The notes: a model not told the origin generated them from the sequence alone. A DNA stretch of 64,000 bases from Oerskovia sp042887685 (GCF_042887685.1 NZ_JBHVOS010000024.1:1-64000); one strand, 5' to 3'; counted from the stretch's first letter, positions 8,897 to 16,929 are shown. Numbers and translations are program-made.

Positions 8897-9775
8897 ATGC
8901 GACACGTACCTGCGGGCGCCGGCAGCGCCCCGAGCGGCCTCGACGCCCCGAGCGGCGGAGTACCGTCCACCACGTACGGCGTGGTGGACCCCGCCGCCGC
9001 GCGCCGGGCGTTCGCGCTCGAGCGCCTGCCCGCCCCGGCCGACCTCGCGGACCGCGTCGACTGGTTCTGGCTCGTGCGCTGGGACCTGCCCGCCGGGGAG
9101 TCGTTCACCCAGACCGTGATCCCGCACCCGTGCGTCAACCTCGTCGCCGAACCGAGCGGGTTCGCGGCCCACGGCATCCCCGACGGTCTCTTCGACCGGA
9201 CGCTGCTCGGGGCCGGCGTCGTCGTCGCCGCGAAGCTGCGGCCGGGCGCGCTGGCCGTGCCGCGCGGGACGTCCGTGCCGGCGTCGGGCGTCCTGGGGCC
9301 GGGGGCCGACGAGGTGGGGGAGCGCGCCCTCGCGCTCGCCCGGCGCGGCCAGGACGAGGCCGCGGTCGGCCTCCTCGTGGACCTCCTGCGCGACCGGCTG
9401 GCACCGGACCCCGCGCTGCCGACGGTCTCCCGCGTGCTGGACGCCGCGACGTCGGGCGAGCTCGGCCCGCACGCCCGCGTCGCCGACCTCGCGCGCATCG
9501 CCGGGACCAGCACGCGCAGCCTCCAGCGGCTCCTCGGGGAGCGCGTCGGCGTCGGGCCCAAGTGGGTCCTGCAGCGCCACCGTGTCCACCTCGCCGCCGA
9601 GCGCCTGGCCGCCGACCCCGGGCAGGACCTCGCGGCGCTCGCGGTCGATGTCGGCTACTACGACCAGGCGCACCTCGCTGTGGACTTCGTCTCCGTGACC
9701 GGTCACACCCCGGGCGCGTACGCCCGCCGGTGCGCGGAATCACGGGCCCGGCTGCTGCAGCTCACGTCCTCCTGA
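8897..9775 (+). CDS. AraC-type helix-turn-helix transcriptional regulator
   Basis: A 292-residue regulator. The N-terminal 170 residues resemble the beta-rich sensor of AraC proteins carrying the DUF6597-like domain (VDWFWLVRWDLPAGESF). The C-terminal AraC HTH runs from about residue 195, with VADLARIAGTSTRSLQRLL and LAALAVDVGYYDQAHLAVDF. The ATG follows GGAGGA with only one spare base and a CAGTCT hexamer 7 nt upstream, so leaderless translation is possible. It is divergent from the VOC gene, a plausible target. A hairpin at the stop codon ends the unit. Confidence 0.82.
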   Translation: MRHVPAGAGSAPSGLDAPSGGVPSTTYGVVDPAAARRAFALERLPAPADLADRVDWFWLVRWDLPAGESFTQTVIPHPCVNLVAEPSGFAAHGIPDGLFDRTLLGAGVVVAAKLRPGALAVPRGTSVPASGVLGPGADEVGERALALARRGQDEAAVGLLVDLLRDRLAPDPALPTVSRVLDAATSGELGPHARVADLARIAGTSTRSLQRLLGERVGVGPKWVLQRHRVHLAAERLAADPGQDLAALAVDVGYYDQAHLAVDFVSVTGHTPGAYARRCAESRARLLQLTSS

Positions 9776-9798
9776 GCGGGCCGCAGCGCGGCCCGCTC
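9774..9798. terminator. Hairpin at the end of the AraC-type gene
   Basis: Arms GAGCGGGCCGC and GCGGCCCGCTC (11 bp, perfect) around a 3-nt loop, starting within the stop codon. Confidence 0.7.
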
Positions 9799-9841
9799 CG
9801 TCTCGGGCACGCGCCCGGCGTGACACGTGGGCGGCGGCACC

Positions 9842-9847
9842 TACACT
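9842..9847 (+). promoter_or_regulatory. -10 element of dnaG (leaderless)
   Basis: TACACT lies 7 nt before GTG 9855; no ribosome-binding site is present. Confidence 0.6.
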
Positions 9848-9854
9848 CGGGTAC

Positions 9855-11792
9855 GTGGCAGGTCTGATCCGACGCGAGGACGTCGACGCGGTGCGCGAAC
9901 GCGCGAGGATCGACGAGATCGTGTCCTCGCACGTGACCCTCAAGCCCGCCGGCGTCGGCTCGCTCAAGGGGCTGTGCCCCTTCCACGACGAGCGCTCCCC
10001 GTCCTTCCACGTCCGCCCCCAGGTGGGGCGATGGCACTGCTTCGGCTGCAACGAGGGCGGCGACGTCATCTCGTTCGTGCAGAAGATCGACGGTATGACG
10101 TTCACCGAGGCCGTCGAGTACCTCGCGGACCGTGTGGGCGTCCAGCTGCGCTACGAGGAGGGCGGCGGCCCGCGTCGCACCGAGGAGCCCGGCAAGCGCC
10201 AGCGCCTGCTCGAGGCCCACCGCGTGGCCTCGCAGTACTTCTCCGAGCAGCTCTTCGCGCCCGGCGCCACGGTCGCGCGCGCGTTCCTCGCCGAGCGCAG
10301 CTTCGACCGCTCGGACGCCGAACGCTTCGGCGTCGGCTTCGCCCCGGCGGGCTGGGACTCGCTCCTGCGGCACCTGCGCGGGCGCGGCTTCACCGAGGCC
10401 GAGCTGATCGCGTCGGGCCTCATGAGCCAGGGCCAGCGCGGCATCTACGACCGCTTCCGCGGCCGCCTCGTGTGGCCCATCCGCGACGTCACGGGCGAGA
10501 CCATCGGTTTCGGTGCGCGCAAGCTCTTCGACGAGGACCAGGGCCCCAAGTACCTCAACACCCCCGAGACCACGCTCTACAAGAAGTCCCAGGTGCTCTA
10601 CGGGATCGACCTCGCCAAGCGCGAGATCGCCAAGAACAAGCGCGTCGTGGTCGTCGAGGGGTACACCGACGTCATGGCCGCGCACCTGTCGGGCGTCACG
10701 ACGGCCGTCGCGACGTGCGGCACGGCGTTCGGCACCGACCACGCGCGCATCGTGCGCCGCCTCCTCGGGGACACGACTGCGGGCGGCGGGCTCCAGCTCG
10801 CGTCCGGCGCGTCGCTCGGGGGAGAGGTCGTCTTCACGTTCGACGGCGACGCCGCCGGTCAGAAGGCCGCCGTCCGCGCGTTCGGCGAGGACCAGCGCTT
10901 CTACGCCCAGACGTTCGTCGCGGTCGAACCCAGCGGCATGGACCCGTGCGAGCTGCGCATGGCGCGTGGCCCCGAGGGCGTGCGGGCGCTCGTCGACGGG
11001 CGTCAGCCCCTGTTCGAGTTCGTCATCCGCACCACGCTCGCCACGTTCGACCTCGACACCGCCGAGGGGCGCGTGGCCGCCCTGCGCGCCGCGGCGCCGG
11101 TCGTCGCGGGCATCCGCGACACGGCCCTGCGGCCCGAGTACGCGCGCATGCTCGCGGGCTGGATCGGGATGGACTCCGAGTCGGTGCGTCGCGCTGTCGC
11201 TGCGGCGGGCAAGGCCGGGGTCCCGCAGACGCTCCCGGCCCCGGTGCGGGTGGCACCACCCGGGCCCGACGACGCAGCCCCCGCGGCGCCGTCGGGTCCC
11301 GTCTTCGCGCAGCCCGACCCGCGCGACCCCGTCGCCCGCCTCGAGAGGCAGGCGCTCGTCGTCGCGCTCCAGTACCCGCAGTACGTGCCCGCCGAGGAGT
11401 TCGACGCGTTCACCGAGACGGCGTTCGCGACCCCTGCGTGGCGGGCCGTGCACGACGCGATCCGGGCTGCCGGGGGCATGGCGGGTGCCGCCGCGCACCC
11501 GGCCGGGCAGTGGGTCGAGCACGTGATCGAGCAGGCCCCCGAGACCGTCCGCGGCATCGTCAACCAGCTCGCGGTCGCGCCGCTGCCCGAGGACCGCGAG
11601 AACGTCATCCAGGGGTACGTGCAGGGCGTGATCAAGGCGTTCGTGGACCTGGGCCTCACGCGGCGCGTCGCGGACGCCAAGAGCCGTCTGCAACGCCTCG
11701 ACCCGGCCGCCGACCCCGACGCCTACCGTGCGGCGTTCGCCGAGCTGCTGTCGGTCGAGAAGGAGCGCCGCGAGCTGCGCGAGCGCGTCTGA
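9855..11792 (+). CDS. dnaG: DNA primase
   Basis: Replication primase that makes RNA primers at the fork with DnaB helicase. The 645-residue product has the N-terminal CHC2 zinc finger with ligands C41, H44, C62 and C65, the primase core, a Toprim domain starting near residue 260 (RVVVVEGYTDVMAAH, later FTFDGDAAGQKAA), and a C-terminal helicase-interaction region after a Pro/Ala linker near residues 455-490. GTG 9855 is preceded at 7 nt by TACACT, indicating a leaderless message. All catalytic features are present. The usual neighbour dgt is about 3.7 kb upstream. Confidence 0.97.
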   Translation: MAGLIRREDVDAVRERARIDEIVSSHVTLKPAGVGSLKGLCPFHDERSPSFHVRPQVGRWHCFGCNEGGDVISFVQKIDGMTFTEAVEYLADRVGVQLRYEEGGGPRRTEEPGKRQRLLEAHRVASQYFSEQLFAPGATVARAFLAERSFDRSDAERFGVGFAPAGWDSLLRHLRGRGFTEAELIASGLMSQGQRGIYDRFRGRLVWPIRDVTGETIGFGARKLFDEDQGPKYLNTPETTLYKKSQVLYGIDLAKREIAKNKRVVVVEGYTDVMAAHLSGVTTAVATCGTAFGTDHARIVRRLLGDTTAGGGLQLASGASLGGEVVFTFDGDAAGQKAAVRAFGEDQRFYAQTFVAVEPSGMDPCELRMARGPEGVRALVDGRQPLFEFVIRTTLATFDLDTAEGRVAALRAAAPVVAGIRDTALRPEYARMLAGWIGMDSESVRRAVAAAGKAGVPQTLPAPVRVAPPGPDDAAPAAPSGPVFAQPDPRDPVARLERQALVVALQYPQYVPAEEFDAFTETAFATPAWRAVHDAIRAAGGMAGAAAHPAGQWVEHVIEQAPETVRGIVNQLAVAPLPEDRENVIQGYVQGVIKAFVDLGLTRRVADAKSRLQRLDPAADPDAYRAAFAELLSVEKERRELRERV

Positions 11793-11814
11793 GTCCAGGG
11801 GGCCGGCCGCGCGC

Positions 11815-11875
11815 TCGCCGAGGGTGACGTGCCGAGTCGCCGAGGGTGACGTGACCGGCCGCCGACGGCAACGTG
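11815..11875. repeat. 22-nt-period tandem repeat downstream of dnaG
   Basis: TCGCCGAGGGTGACGTG occurs at 11815-11831 and 11837-11853, with a diverged third unit at 11859-11875. The rest of the 282-nt gap (11793-12074) shows no gene. Confidence 0.6.
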
Positions 11876-12074
11876 CGTGCCGCACGTGGCGACGCCTGTC
11901 GCTCGCCCCTCGTGTCCCGTCGTCGCAGTCGTCCACCCGGTCGCACGACCAGGGCTCGAGGCCGGGCTGTGGACAACCGGTGGCAGGTACCGAGACCGGA
12001 CCAGGATGGTGGCCGCCGGCCGGCACCACGCGGGAGACAGAGCCCGCACCGTCGCTCATCCGAGGAGATCAACC

Positions 12075-12458
12075 ATGTCCCGTGCCGTCGCTGTGCCCGT
12101 CATCGACCGAAGTGCCGTCCTCATCGTCGCGGGGCTCGCGGCTCTCGCGGCCGCCCAGGTCCTGTTCGGGGTGTCCCTCGCCGTCGGGCTGGGCGGAACC
12201 GACTACGCCACGTTCTACGCCACGAGCCCGGGCGACGCGATCGCCGCCGCAGTGCTCCTCGCCTCCAGCGTGCTCGGAGCCCTGGCGGGTGCGGTGGCCT
12301 TCCTGCTGGGCGTCTACCGCGCGGTCACCAACGTGGACCGCTACCTCGCGTTCCGCGTCGCGATCATGCCCCGACGGGTCGAGACGCCCACTCCCGCGGG
12401 GACGGGACACGCGCCGAGCGACCCCGGTCTCGAGCAGACGTTCGGCACCGTGAGATGA
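12075..12458 (+). CDS. Small membrane protein, unknown function
   Basis: I do not recognise this 127-residue protein. Two hydrophobic segments (about residues 13-38 and 52-80) suggest two transmembrane helices with a short loop; the C-terminal 35 residues are polar and Pro-rich. ATG 12075 is preceded by GAGGAGA at 7 nt. It stands alone between dnaG and tRNA-Asn and ends before a strong hairpin. Confidence 0.65.
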   Translation: MSRAVAVPVIDRSAVLIVAGLAALAAAQVLFGVSLAVGLGGTDYATFYATSPGDAIAAAVLLASSVLGALAGAVAFLLGVYRAVTNVDRYLAFRVAIMPRRVETPTPAGTGHAPSDPGLEQTFGTVR

Positions 12459-12526
12459 CGGTCACATCACGGCGAGGTGGCCGGTCCGACCACTGACCGC
12501 GACCCGCGCCCAGGAGAGACGCAAGA

Positions 12527-12562
12527 AGGCCCCTGGTCCGCGTCTCCGCAGACCAGGGGCCT
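12527..12562. terminator. Hairpin between small membrane gene and tRNA-Asn
   Basis: Perfect 12-bp arms (AGGCCCCTGGTC and its complement) flank a 12-nt loop. It can end both the plus-strand gene and the minus-strand tRNA. Confidence 0.75.
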
Positions 12563-12571
12563 CGTGTCATG

Positions 12572-12644
<73 letters not shown>

Positions 12645-12698
12645 CCGCTCACCCACCGATCTTCACCGGTTGGGCGACCGGAGAAAACTCTATCAGCA

Positions 12699-13205
12699 TC
12701 AGAGGGGTAGTCCGGACATCGATCGGAGCCGGTCCTCCGCGGCGTCGATCACAGCCCGCGTCCGGGCATCTTCCAGGTCCACACCAGCCTCGGTGACGAC
12801 CTGGGAGAAGAGCGAGCCGTCGCTGTCACGGCGCACGGCGACCTTGGCCGTCCGCCCGCCGCCCAGCGTCACGACCTCCGCGAGGACCACCGACGACTGC
12901 ACCCGTTCACGGACCGTCTGGGCGAGCGCGGTGCGCCGGACGTCCGCGAGGTGCAGGACCAGGGGAGCGGCGCCGTCGACCCACTCGACCGTGATCGACG
13001 CGGTGGCCGGGTCGTACCCCGCCTTGTCCACGTCGCACCACGGGCGCGAGGTCGCTGCGTCCCCGGTCGTGGCCAGGACCGTGCGGGTCGCGACCGCCCA
13101 CGAGCCGTCGACGAGCTGCGCGGAGGCGAGCACCGCGTCCTTCGGGGCGAGGCGCAGGGACCTGCGGGCGTCGTCGGGCAGGGAGCTACGGGCGAACAGA
13201 GCCAT
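12699..13205 (-). CDS. Conserved actinobacterial protein, unknown function
   Basis: A 168-residue soluble protein without signal or membrane segments. It begins MALFARSSLPDDARR and contains WAVATRTVLATTG and SLFSQVVTEAGVDLEDA. I recognise its style from small uncharacterised proteins next to tRNA genes in Micrococcales but cannot assign a function. ATG 13205 is preceded at 7 nt by TACCGT, which supports this start over the GTG at 13214. Confidence 0.7.
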   Translation of the reverse strand: MALFARSSLPDDARRSLRLAPKDAVLASAQLVDGSWAVATRTVLATTGDAATSRPWCDVDKAGYDPATASITVEWVDGAAPLVLHLADVRRTALAQTVRERVQSSVVLAEVVTLGGGRTAKVAVRRDSDGSLFSQVVTEAGVDLEDARTRAVIDAAEDRLRSMSGLPL

Positions 13206-13212
13206 GCCAGAC

Positions 13213-13218
13213 ACGGTA
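13213..13218 (-). promoter_or_regulatory. -10 element of the 168-residue protein gene
   Basis: TACCGT on the minus strand lies 7 nt before ATG 13205. Confidence 0.5.
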
Positions 13219-13268
13219 CTGCCCCCGCGCCCGTGCGGCGCCCGCCTGCCGGTACGCTTGTCCGCCGA

Positions 13269-13342
13269 GGGGCAGTAGCTCAGTCGGTCAGAGCATCGGA
13301 CTCATAATCCGCCGGTCGTGGGTTCAAGCCCCACCTGCCCTA
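13269..13342 (+). tRNA. tRNA with CAT anticodon (tRNA-Met)
   Basis: A 74-nt cloverleaf with acceptor GGGGCAG paired to CTGCCCT, D-arm GCTC, anticodon loop CTCATAA (anticodon CAT) and T-loop GTTCAAGCC. I call it elongator Met; a lysidine-modified tRNA-Ile2 has the same anticodon and cannot be excluded without identity rules. Its 3' half is duplicated at 15255-15279, marking it as an integration site. Confidence 0.9.
13308..13332 (+). repeat. Putative attachment core in the tRNA-Met 3' half
   Basis: These 25 nt of the tRNA (anticodon stem through T-loop) recur at 15255-15279 with one mismatch. Site-specific integrases commonly recombine in tRNA 3' ends and leave such duplications. Confidence 0.6.
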
Positions 13343-13764
13343 CGTTGCAAACGCTAGCGAGTCTCGGGGTTGGCTACATGGGTGGTGTAGCCAGAACGGT
13401 AGCCAACTCCGAACCCGAGCGATCCGGACCCGCAGGACGCGCCACCCCTGGTTCAGGTTCCAGTCCGCAACGGGTTTGTCTCGAGCAACATCGATCCAGT
13501 AGCCGCCGAAGCGGTCTGGGGACCGGACGACTATGCGATGCACGCCTTCTTCGACGAACTCGAGGCTCGAAGAAGACATGCCCGCACGACTGCTTCCCGG
13601 GCAGACGTCGCCCCACGCGAGGCGCACTGTCGGCAGCGAGCCTCATTGATCAGGTCAACCATGGCCCGATCTAGGCAGGGTGTGGCAAGGATCGGGCATG
13701 GGCGGACACGTCTCACCCAGTCACGAGCCCAAGTCAACGACCCGAGCTCCAACCAAGGACAGGA
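13343..13764. other. Gene-poor stretch behind tRNA-Met
   Basis: About 420 nt with visibly lower GC than its flanks. It holds the inverted repeat GTTGGCTAC ... GTAGCCAAC (about 13371-13408), the type of element often found near integrase binding sites. A minus-strand frame of 95 codons (13340-13627) has some coding character but no start signal or recognisable domain, so I do not call it a gene. Confidence 0.45.
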
Positions 13765-13794
13765 AGCCCCGCCCTCCCGAAGGAGGGCGGGGCT
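13765..13794. terminator. Terminator of the prophage lysis genes
   Basis: AGCCCCGCCCTCC pairs with GGAGGGCGGGGCT around a 4-nt loop, 16 nt beyond the stop of the M23 endolysin gene. A near-identical hairpin occurs at 15274-15301. Confidence 0.8.
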
Positions 13795-13810
13795 GTTCGT
13801 CGCGTCCGGG

Positions 13811-14518
13811 TCAGGCGGTGGGCTGTCCCCAGAGCTTGGCGAGGGCCTCGGTCTCGTTGGCGGCTGCGGGTGCGGTCCACCCGAGGATGACGCCGAGCAT
13901 GCGGCGGGCCTCGGTCGTGTCCTTGCCCTGGCCCCAGAGCTGGGTCAGGCCCGTGAGCTCGGTCTCGTTGGCGGGTGCGTTGTAGCCGAGCAGGACGCCG
14001 AGCATTCGGCGGATCTCTCCGGTGTGCTCGACGGTCTGAGCGAGCTGTGCTGCCTGCGTGGGGGTCAATTCGTCCTCCGGGGTGGGGTTGGGGGTGGGGT
14101 TGGTGGGGGGAGTGCCGATGCCCAGGGCGACGCCGCGGGCCGACATGAAGGGGGCAGGGTTCTGCGGGGCGCCGTTGACGCGGGTCTCGAAGTGCAGGTG
14201 CGGCCCGGTCGAGTTGCCGGTTGATCCGACGGTGCCGATCTGCTGACCGGCCGCGACGGCTGCGCCGACCGCGACGTGGCGTGCGGTCATGTGCAGGTAC
14301 CACGTCTCGACACCGCCGCCATGTGCGATCTTGACCATGTTTCCTCCGCCGGAGTCGAAGGCGGAGAAGATCACGGTTCCTGCGCTGGCGGCCCAGATCG
14401 AGGCGCCGGACGGCGCCCCGATGTCGGTACCAGCGTGGAGCTTCGTGACTCCGGTAACGGGATTCAGACGCATCCCGTATCCGGAAGTGATACGTCCTAC
14501 TGCGGGGTTCACCCACAT
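13811..14518 (-). CDS. Phage-type M23 endolysin
   Basis: A 235-residue peptidoglycan hydrolase with an N-terminal M23 zinc endopeptidase domain: HAGTDIG gives the first His and Asp ligands, and HLHF the C-terminal pair. There is no signal peptide, so it would need the adjacent holin for export. The C-terminal 70 residues contain two copies of a motif (RRMLGVLLGYNAPANETE and RRMLGVILGWTAPAAANETE) that may be a cell-wall binding repeat. AAGGAG lies 7 nt before the ATG. It is the last gene of a minus-strand phage lysis module. Confidence 0.85.
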   Translation of the reverse strand: MWVNPAVGRITSGYGMRLNPVTGVTKLHAGTDIGAPSGASIWAASAGTVIFSAFDSGGGNMVKIAHGGGVETWYLHMTARHVAVGAAVAAGQQIGTVGSTGNSTGPHLHFETRVNGAPQNPAPFMSARGVALGIGTPPTNPTPNPTPEDELTPTQAAQLAQTVEHTGEIRRMLGVLLGYNAPANETELTGLTQLWGQGKDTTEARRMLGVILGWTAPAAANETEALAKLWGQPTA

Positions 14519-14586
14519 AGAAGGACTCCTTTCTGTTGTGCTGACCGGACCGATGTGACGGCCCGGACGGTTGATGCCCGACCCGG

Positions 14587-14952
14587 TCAGGCGCGCGGGG
14601 CCGGCGTGCCGGACGTCGGGTGCGCGTACGCGGTGCCCGCGTCCGCGGTGTGGCGTCCGATGTAGGTGGGGGTCTGCGCGGAGCCGAGGACGACCCGCGT
14701 GAGCCAGTCGGGGATGCGGGGCTCGGCCCAGCGCCACAGGGCGTACCAGGCGGCGATCGCCGCGGCCGTGACGAGCGCGAGCGTGGTCTCGGCCCCGAGC
14801 CAGTCGGCCAGGGCTGCGCCGAGGCCGCCCGGCAGGTGCGGGGTGATCGCGCGCAGGATCGCGGCGACGGCCGAACCCCACAGGACGGGAACGACCGTGC
14901 GCAGCCAGGACACGGCGCGGTCGGAGATCGGGTGGGTCGGGGTGGTGGTCAC
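14587..14952 (-). CDS. Putative holin
   Basis: A 121-residue protein with two or three hydrophobic segments (about residues 17-75), a short charged N-terminus and a polar C-terminal tail (HTADAGTAYAHPTSG), placed directly upstream of the M23 endolysin. GTG 14952 follows AAGGAGA and overlaps the stop of the preceding fragment (GTGA). Holin assignment rests on size, topology and position. A shorter relative that has lost the hydrophobic core lies at 15406-15597. Confidence 0.7.
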   Translation of the reverse strand: MTTTPTHPISDRAVSWLRTVVPVLWGSAVAAILRAITPHLPGGLGAALADWLGAETTLALVTAAAIAAWYALWRWAEPRIPDWLTRVVLGSAQTPTYIGRHTADAGTAYAHPTSGTPAPRA

Positions 14953-15238
14953 GCGGGGTCTCCTTGGGGTGTGGTGGTGAGGACGTCGCGCACCGCGAGC
15001 GCTGACACGTCGCCTCCGACGGCCGCGAGGAGGTTGTGGGTCGCGGCGGGGTAGTCGTAGGTCTGACCGGCACCTGGACGAGCGCGAGCGTCGAGCTCGC
15101 CGCCCGGTCCGCGCTGGCCGCGGACTTCTGGGTCGCGGAGACGTCCTTGCCGACGGCGACGACCAGGTCGTGGGTGGCCTCGCGTCGGGCGCAGGGCTGG
15201 CCGGTGACGGCGAGCCAGTTGTGGATCTCGCTCGGCAT
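14949..15238 (-). pseudogene. Frameshifted phage lysis-module protein
   Basis: The minus strand starts MPSEIHNWLAVTGQP and reads well to about 15070 (LALVQVP), then continues in another frame as GQTYDYPAATHNLLAAVGGD to a stop that overlaps the holin start. The second part resembles a segment of the first (GQPCARREATHDLVVAVGKD), so this may be a recombined gene with a partial duplication. Similar small proteins beginning SEVHNW precede holins in actinophages (recollection, not searched). A sequencing error could also explain the shift. Confidence 0.5.
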
Positions 15239-15254
15239 GCGCGCCTGGTCGGTG

Positions 15255-15279
15255 TCCGCCGGTCGTGGGGTCAAGCCCC
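15255..15279 (+). repeat. Copy of the tRNA-Met 3' half (att-like scar)
   Basis: 24 of 25 positions match tRNA-Met 13308-13332, in the same orientation. It lies between two lysis modules and fits a former attachment junction between tandem or successive integrations. Confidence 0.6.
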
Positions 15280-15301
15280 GCCCTCCGAAGAGGGCGGGGC
15301 T
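15274..15301. terminator. Terminator of the second lysis module
   Basis: AGCCCCGCCCT pairs with AGGGCGGGGCT around CCGAAG. Stem and position match the hairpin at 13765-13794, so each lysis module carries its own related terminator. Confidence 0.8.
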
Positions 15302-15405
15302 CGGCCGCAGGGGAACTACGGGTCAGACGTCAAGGTGCGCTGCCAGACCTCCTCTCAGTTCCGCTCACCAAGCCGATCTGACGGCTCGAGCGGATCCCGG
15401 CGGGG

Positions 15406-15597
15406 CTAGGCCTGCTCGCTGGGAGATGCGCCCGACGGCGGCACGTGCGCGAGGGCGCCGGTCTCCGCGCTGTGCGCGCAGACCGGGGTCTGCGGGGAGC
15501 TGCGGGCCACCCGTGCGAGCGAGTCGGGGACGCGGGGCACGACCGTGCGCAGGCAGGACACGACGCGGTCGGAGACCCCGGACGTGGGCGCCGCCAT
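15406..15597 (-). pseudogene. Holin relic lacking its membrane core
   Basis: The 63-residue product aligns with both ends of the holin at 14587-14952: VSDRVVSCLRTVVP matches ISDRAVSWLRTVVP, and RVPDSLARV...SPQTP matches RIPDWLTRV...SAQTP. About 57 residues that hold the transmembrane part are missing. The start overlaps the upstream amidase stop (TGATG), so the original operon spacing is kept. It is unlikely to work as a holin. Confidence 0.6.
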
Positions 15598-16385
15598 CAG
15601 GCCGTGAGCGGGAACGACGCCACGATGGCGTTGAACTGCGCGGCCGAGACGCCCACGTTGGGCAGCGTCTGGGTGAGCGTGACGTACTGGTCCCAGCCGA
15701 CGACAGGGGCCGAACGGCCACCCGAGACGATGATGGCCGCGTTGTTCGACTTGTTGAGAATCACGATCATTTTGTCCTCCAGGACGTTGGGTAGGGGCGG
15801 AGCGGGTGGGATCGCGGCGAGGATGCCGGGAATCTGTGCGATGCGAGCGTCGCCGGGGCAGGTCTTGCCGATGGCGGTGGAGTAGTACATGCCGCCGTCG
15901 ACGCGGTAGCCCGGGCGGAACGGGGGAGAGGACTCCACCCCCAGGCGGTGCCAGGACAGGCCGCGAGAGCTCTCTCCGACGCGGGAGTCGGAAGCAAGCC
16001 GGATGGGGATCGTCCGATGGGTGTGGGTGATCCAGGTGGACAGGGCCTTGAGGGCCGCGACCTGTGCCGCGGTCCACGCCGGGGGTTGGCCGCCGGCGGT
16101 CCAGAGGCGCCCGTAGCCGTCCCAGGACTCGATCGAGATGGTCGCGTCGTTGCCCTGGTAGTCGGCGGCCGAGAAGAAGTCGGTGTCGATGTACTGCTCG
16201 ACCGTGCCGTCCTCGGCGACGTAGAAGTGCGAGCAGGGTTGTCCGGGCTGCGAGAAGTAGGGATAGAGCGACGACGCGTCGGTGACCGCGGTGTGGAAGT
16301 TGATGCGGTGGCGGACGGTGGCGCGAACGTTCTCCGTGTTCGCGTGCGGGATCAGGCGCTGGACAGCGCCTGGGTAGATCGCCAT
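15597..16385 (-). CDS. Phage-type N-acetylmuramoyl-L-alanine amidase endolysin
   Basis: A 262-residue zinc amidase (Amidase_2/PGRP type) that would cut the muramic acid-L-Ala bond. Visible features are the first ligand region RINFHTAV, SHFYVAEDGTVEQYIDTDF, the second His in GLSWHRLG and the Cys ligand in KTCPGDARI. The last 60 residues after a Pro-rich linker form a small separate domain (MIVILNKSNNAAIIVSGGRS). AGGAGG lies 5 nt before ATG 16385. No signal peptide is present, as for holin-dependent endolysins. Confidence 0.85.
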   Translation of the reverse strand: MAIYPGAVQRLIPHANTENVRATVRHRINFHTAVTDASSLYPYFSQPGQPCSHFYVAEDGTVEQYIDTDFFSAADYQGNDATISIESWDGYGRLWTAGGQPPAWTAAQVAALKALSTWITHTHRTIPIRLASDSRVGESSRGLSWHRLGVESSPPFRPGYRVDGGMYYSTAIGKTCPGDARIAQIPGILAAIPPAPPLPNVLEDKMIVILNKSNNAAIIVSGGRSAPVVGWDQYVTLTQTLPNVGVSAAQFNAIVASFPLTA

Positions 16386-16462
16386 AGGTTCCTCCTTGCA
16401 TGACGAGGGCCCCGACGTGGTCACGTGCGGGGCCGGTGGATGAGGGGACGTGGAGCAGGGGG

Positions 16463-16777
16463 TCAGGGAGCCCCAGGGACCGCGCGAAGGAGCGTGATCA
16501 GGACGGCGAGCAGCGAGCCGAGCCCGACGACCGACGAGACGACGACCGAGGCGACGGTCCACCCGGACGTGCCCGCCTTCGTCCCTGCGGCGGCGTTCTT
16601 CTCGAGCTCGCCGATGGCCACGGAGTGCACGGCGGCGAGGCGGTCGGACGCGTCGAGGCGGCGCGCGTGCTCCTCGAGGCGCGCGGTCTGCACGGCGAGC
16701 GCTGCGTCGACCTTGCCTTCGAGACGGGCGAGGGTCACGGGGACGGACTCGGCCTGCTGCTGCTCGGGGGTGTTCAT
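16463..16777 (-). CDS. XhlA-like or holin-associated membrane protein
   Basis: A 104-residue protein: a charged, coiled-coil-like N-terminal 65 residues (LARLEGKVDAALAVQTARLE) followed by one hydrophobic helix (about 72-97). This layout matches XhlA/hemolysin-XhlA family proteins that assist phage lysis. It lies directly upstream of the amidase on the same strand. Assignment is by topology and place. Confidence 0.65.
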   Translation of the reverse strand: MNTPEQQQAESVPVTLARLEGKVDAALAVQTARLEEHARRLDASDRLAAVHSVAIGELEKNAAAGTKAGTSGWTVASVVVSSVVGLGSLLAVLITLLRAVPGAP

Positions 16778-16929
16778 GCTCGTCCGTCGCCGAAGGTCTC
16801 GCGGGGCGTTCTGTCGGGCCGCACGGCGTGCCTCCTCGACGGGTCGGGTTCGGGGTGGGAGCAGGCGCGGCTCGTCGTCGTTCCTGCCGGTGAGCGTCGA
16901 TGGTGTGCCTCACGACGACCGCCGAACGG

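Noticed and set aside
13269..13342. tRNA-Ile2 (lysidine-modified CAT) instead of tRNA-Met
   Set aside because: Cannot be decided by anticodon alone; Met is the simpler call. A tRNA classifier based on identity elements would decide.
13340..13627. 95-codon minus-strand frame next to tRNA-Met
   Set aside because: Some coding-like composition, but it runs into the tRNA end, has no ribosome site and no recognisable domain.
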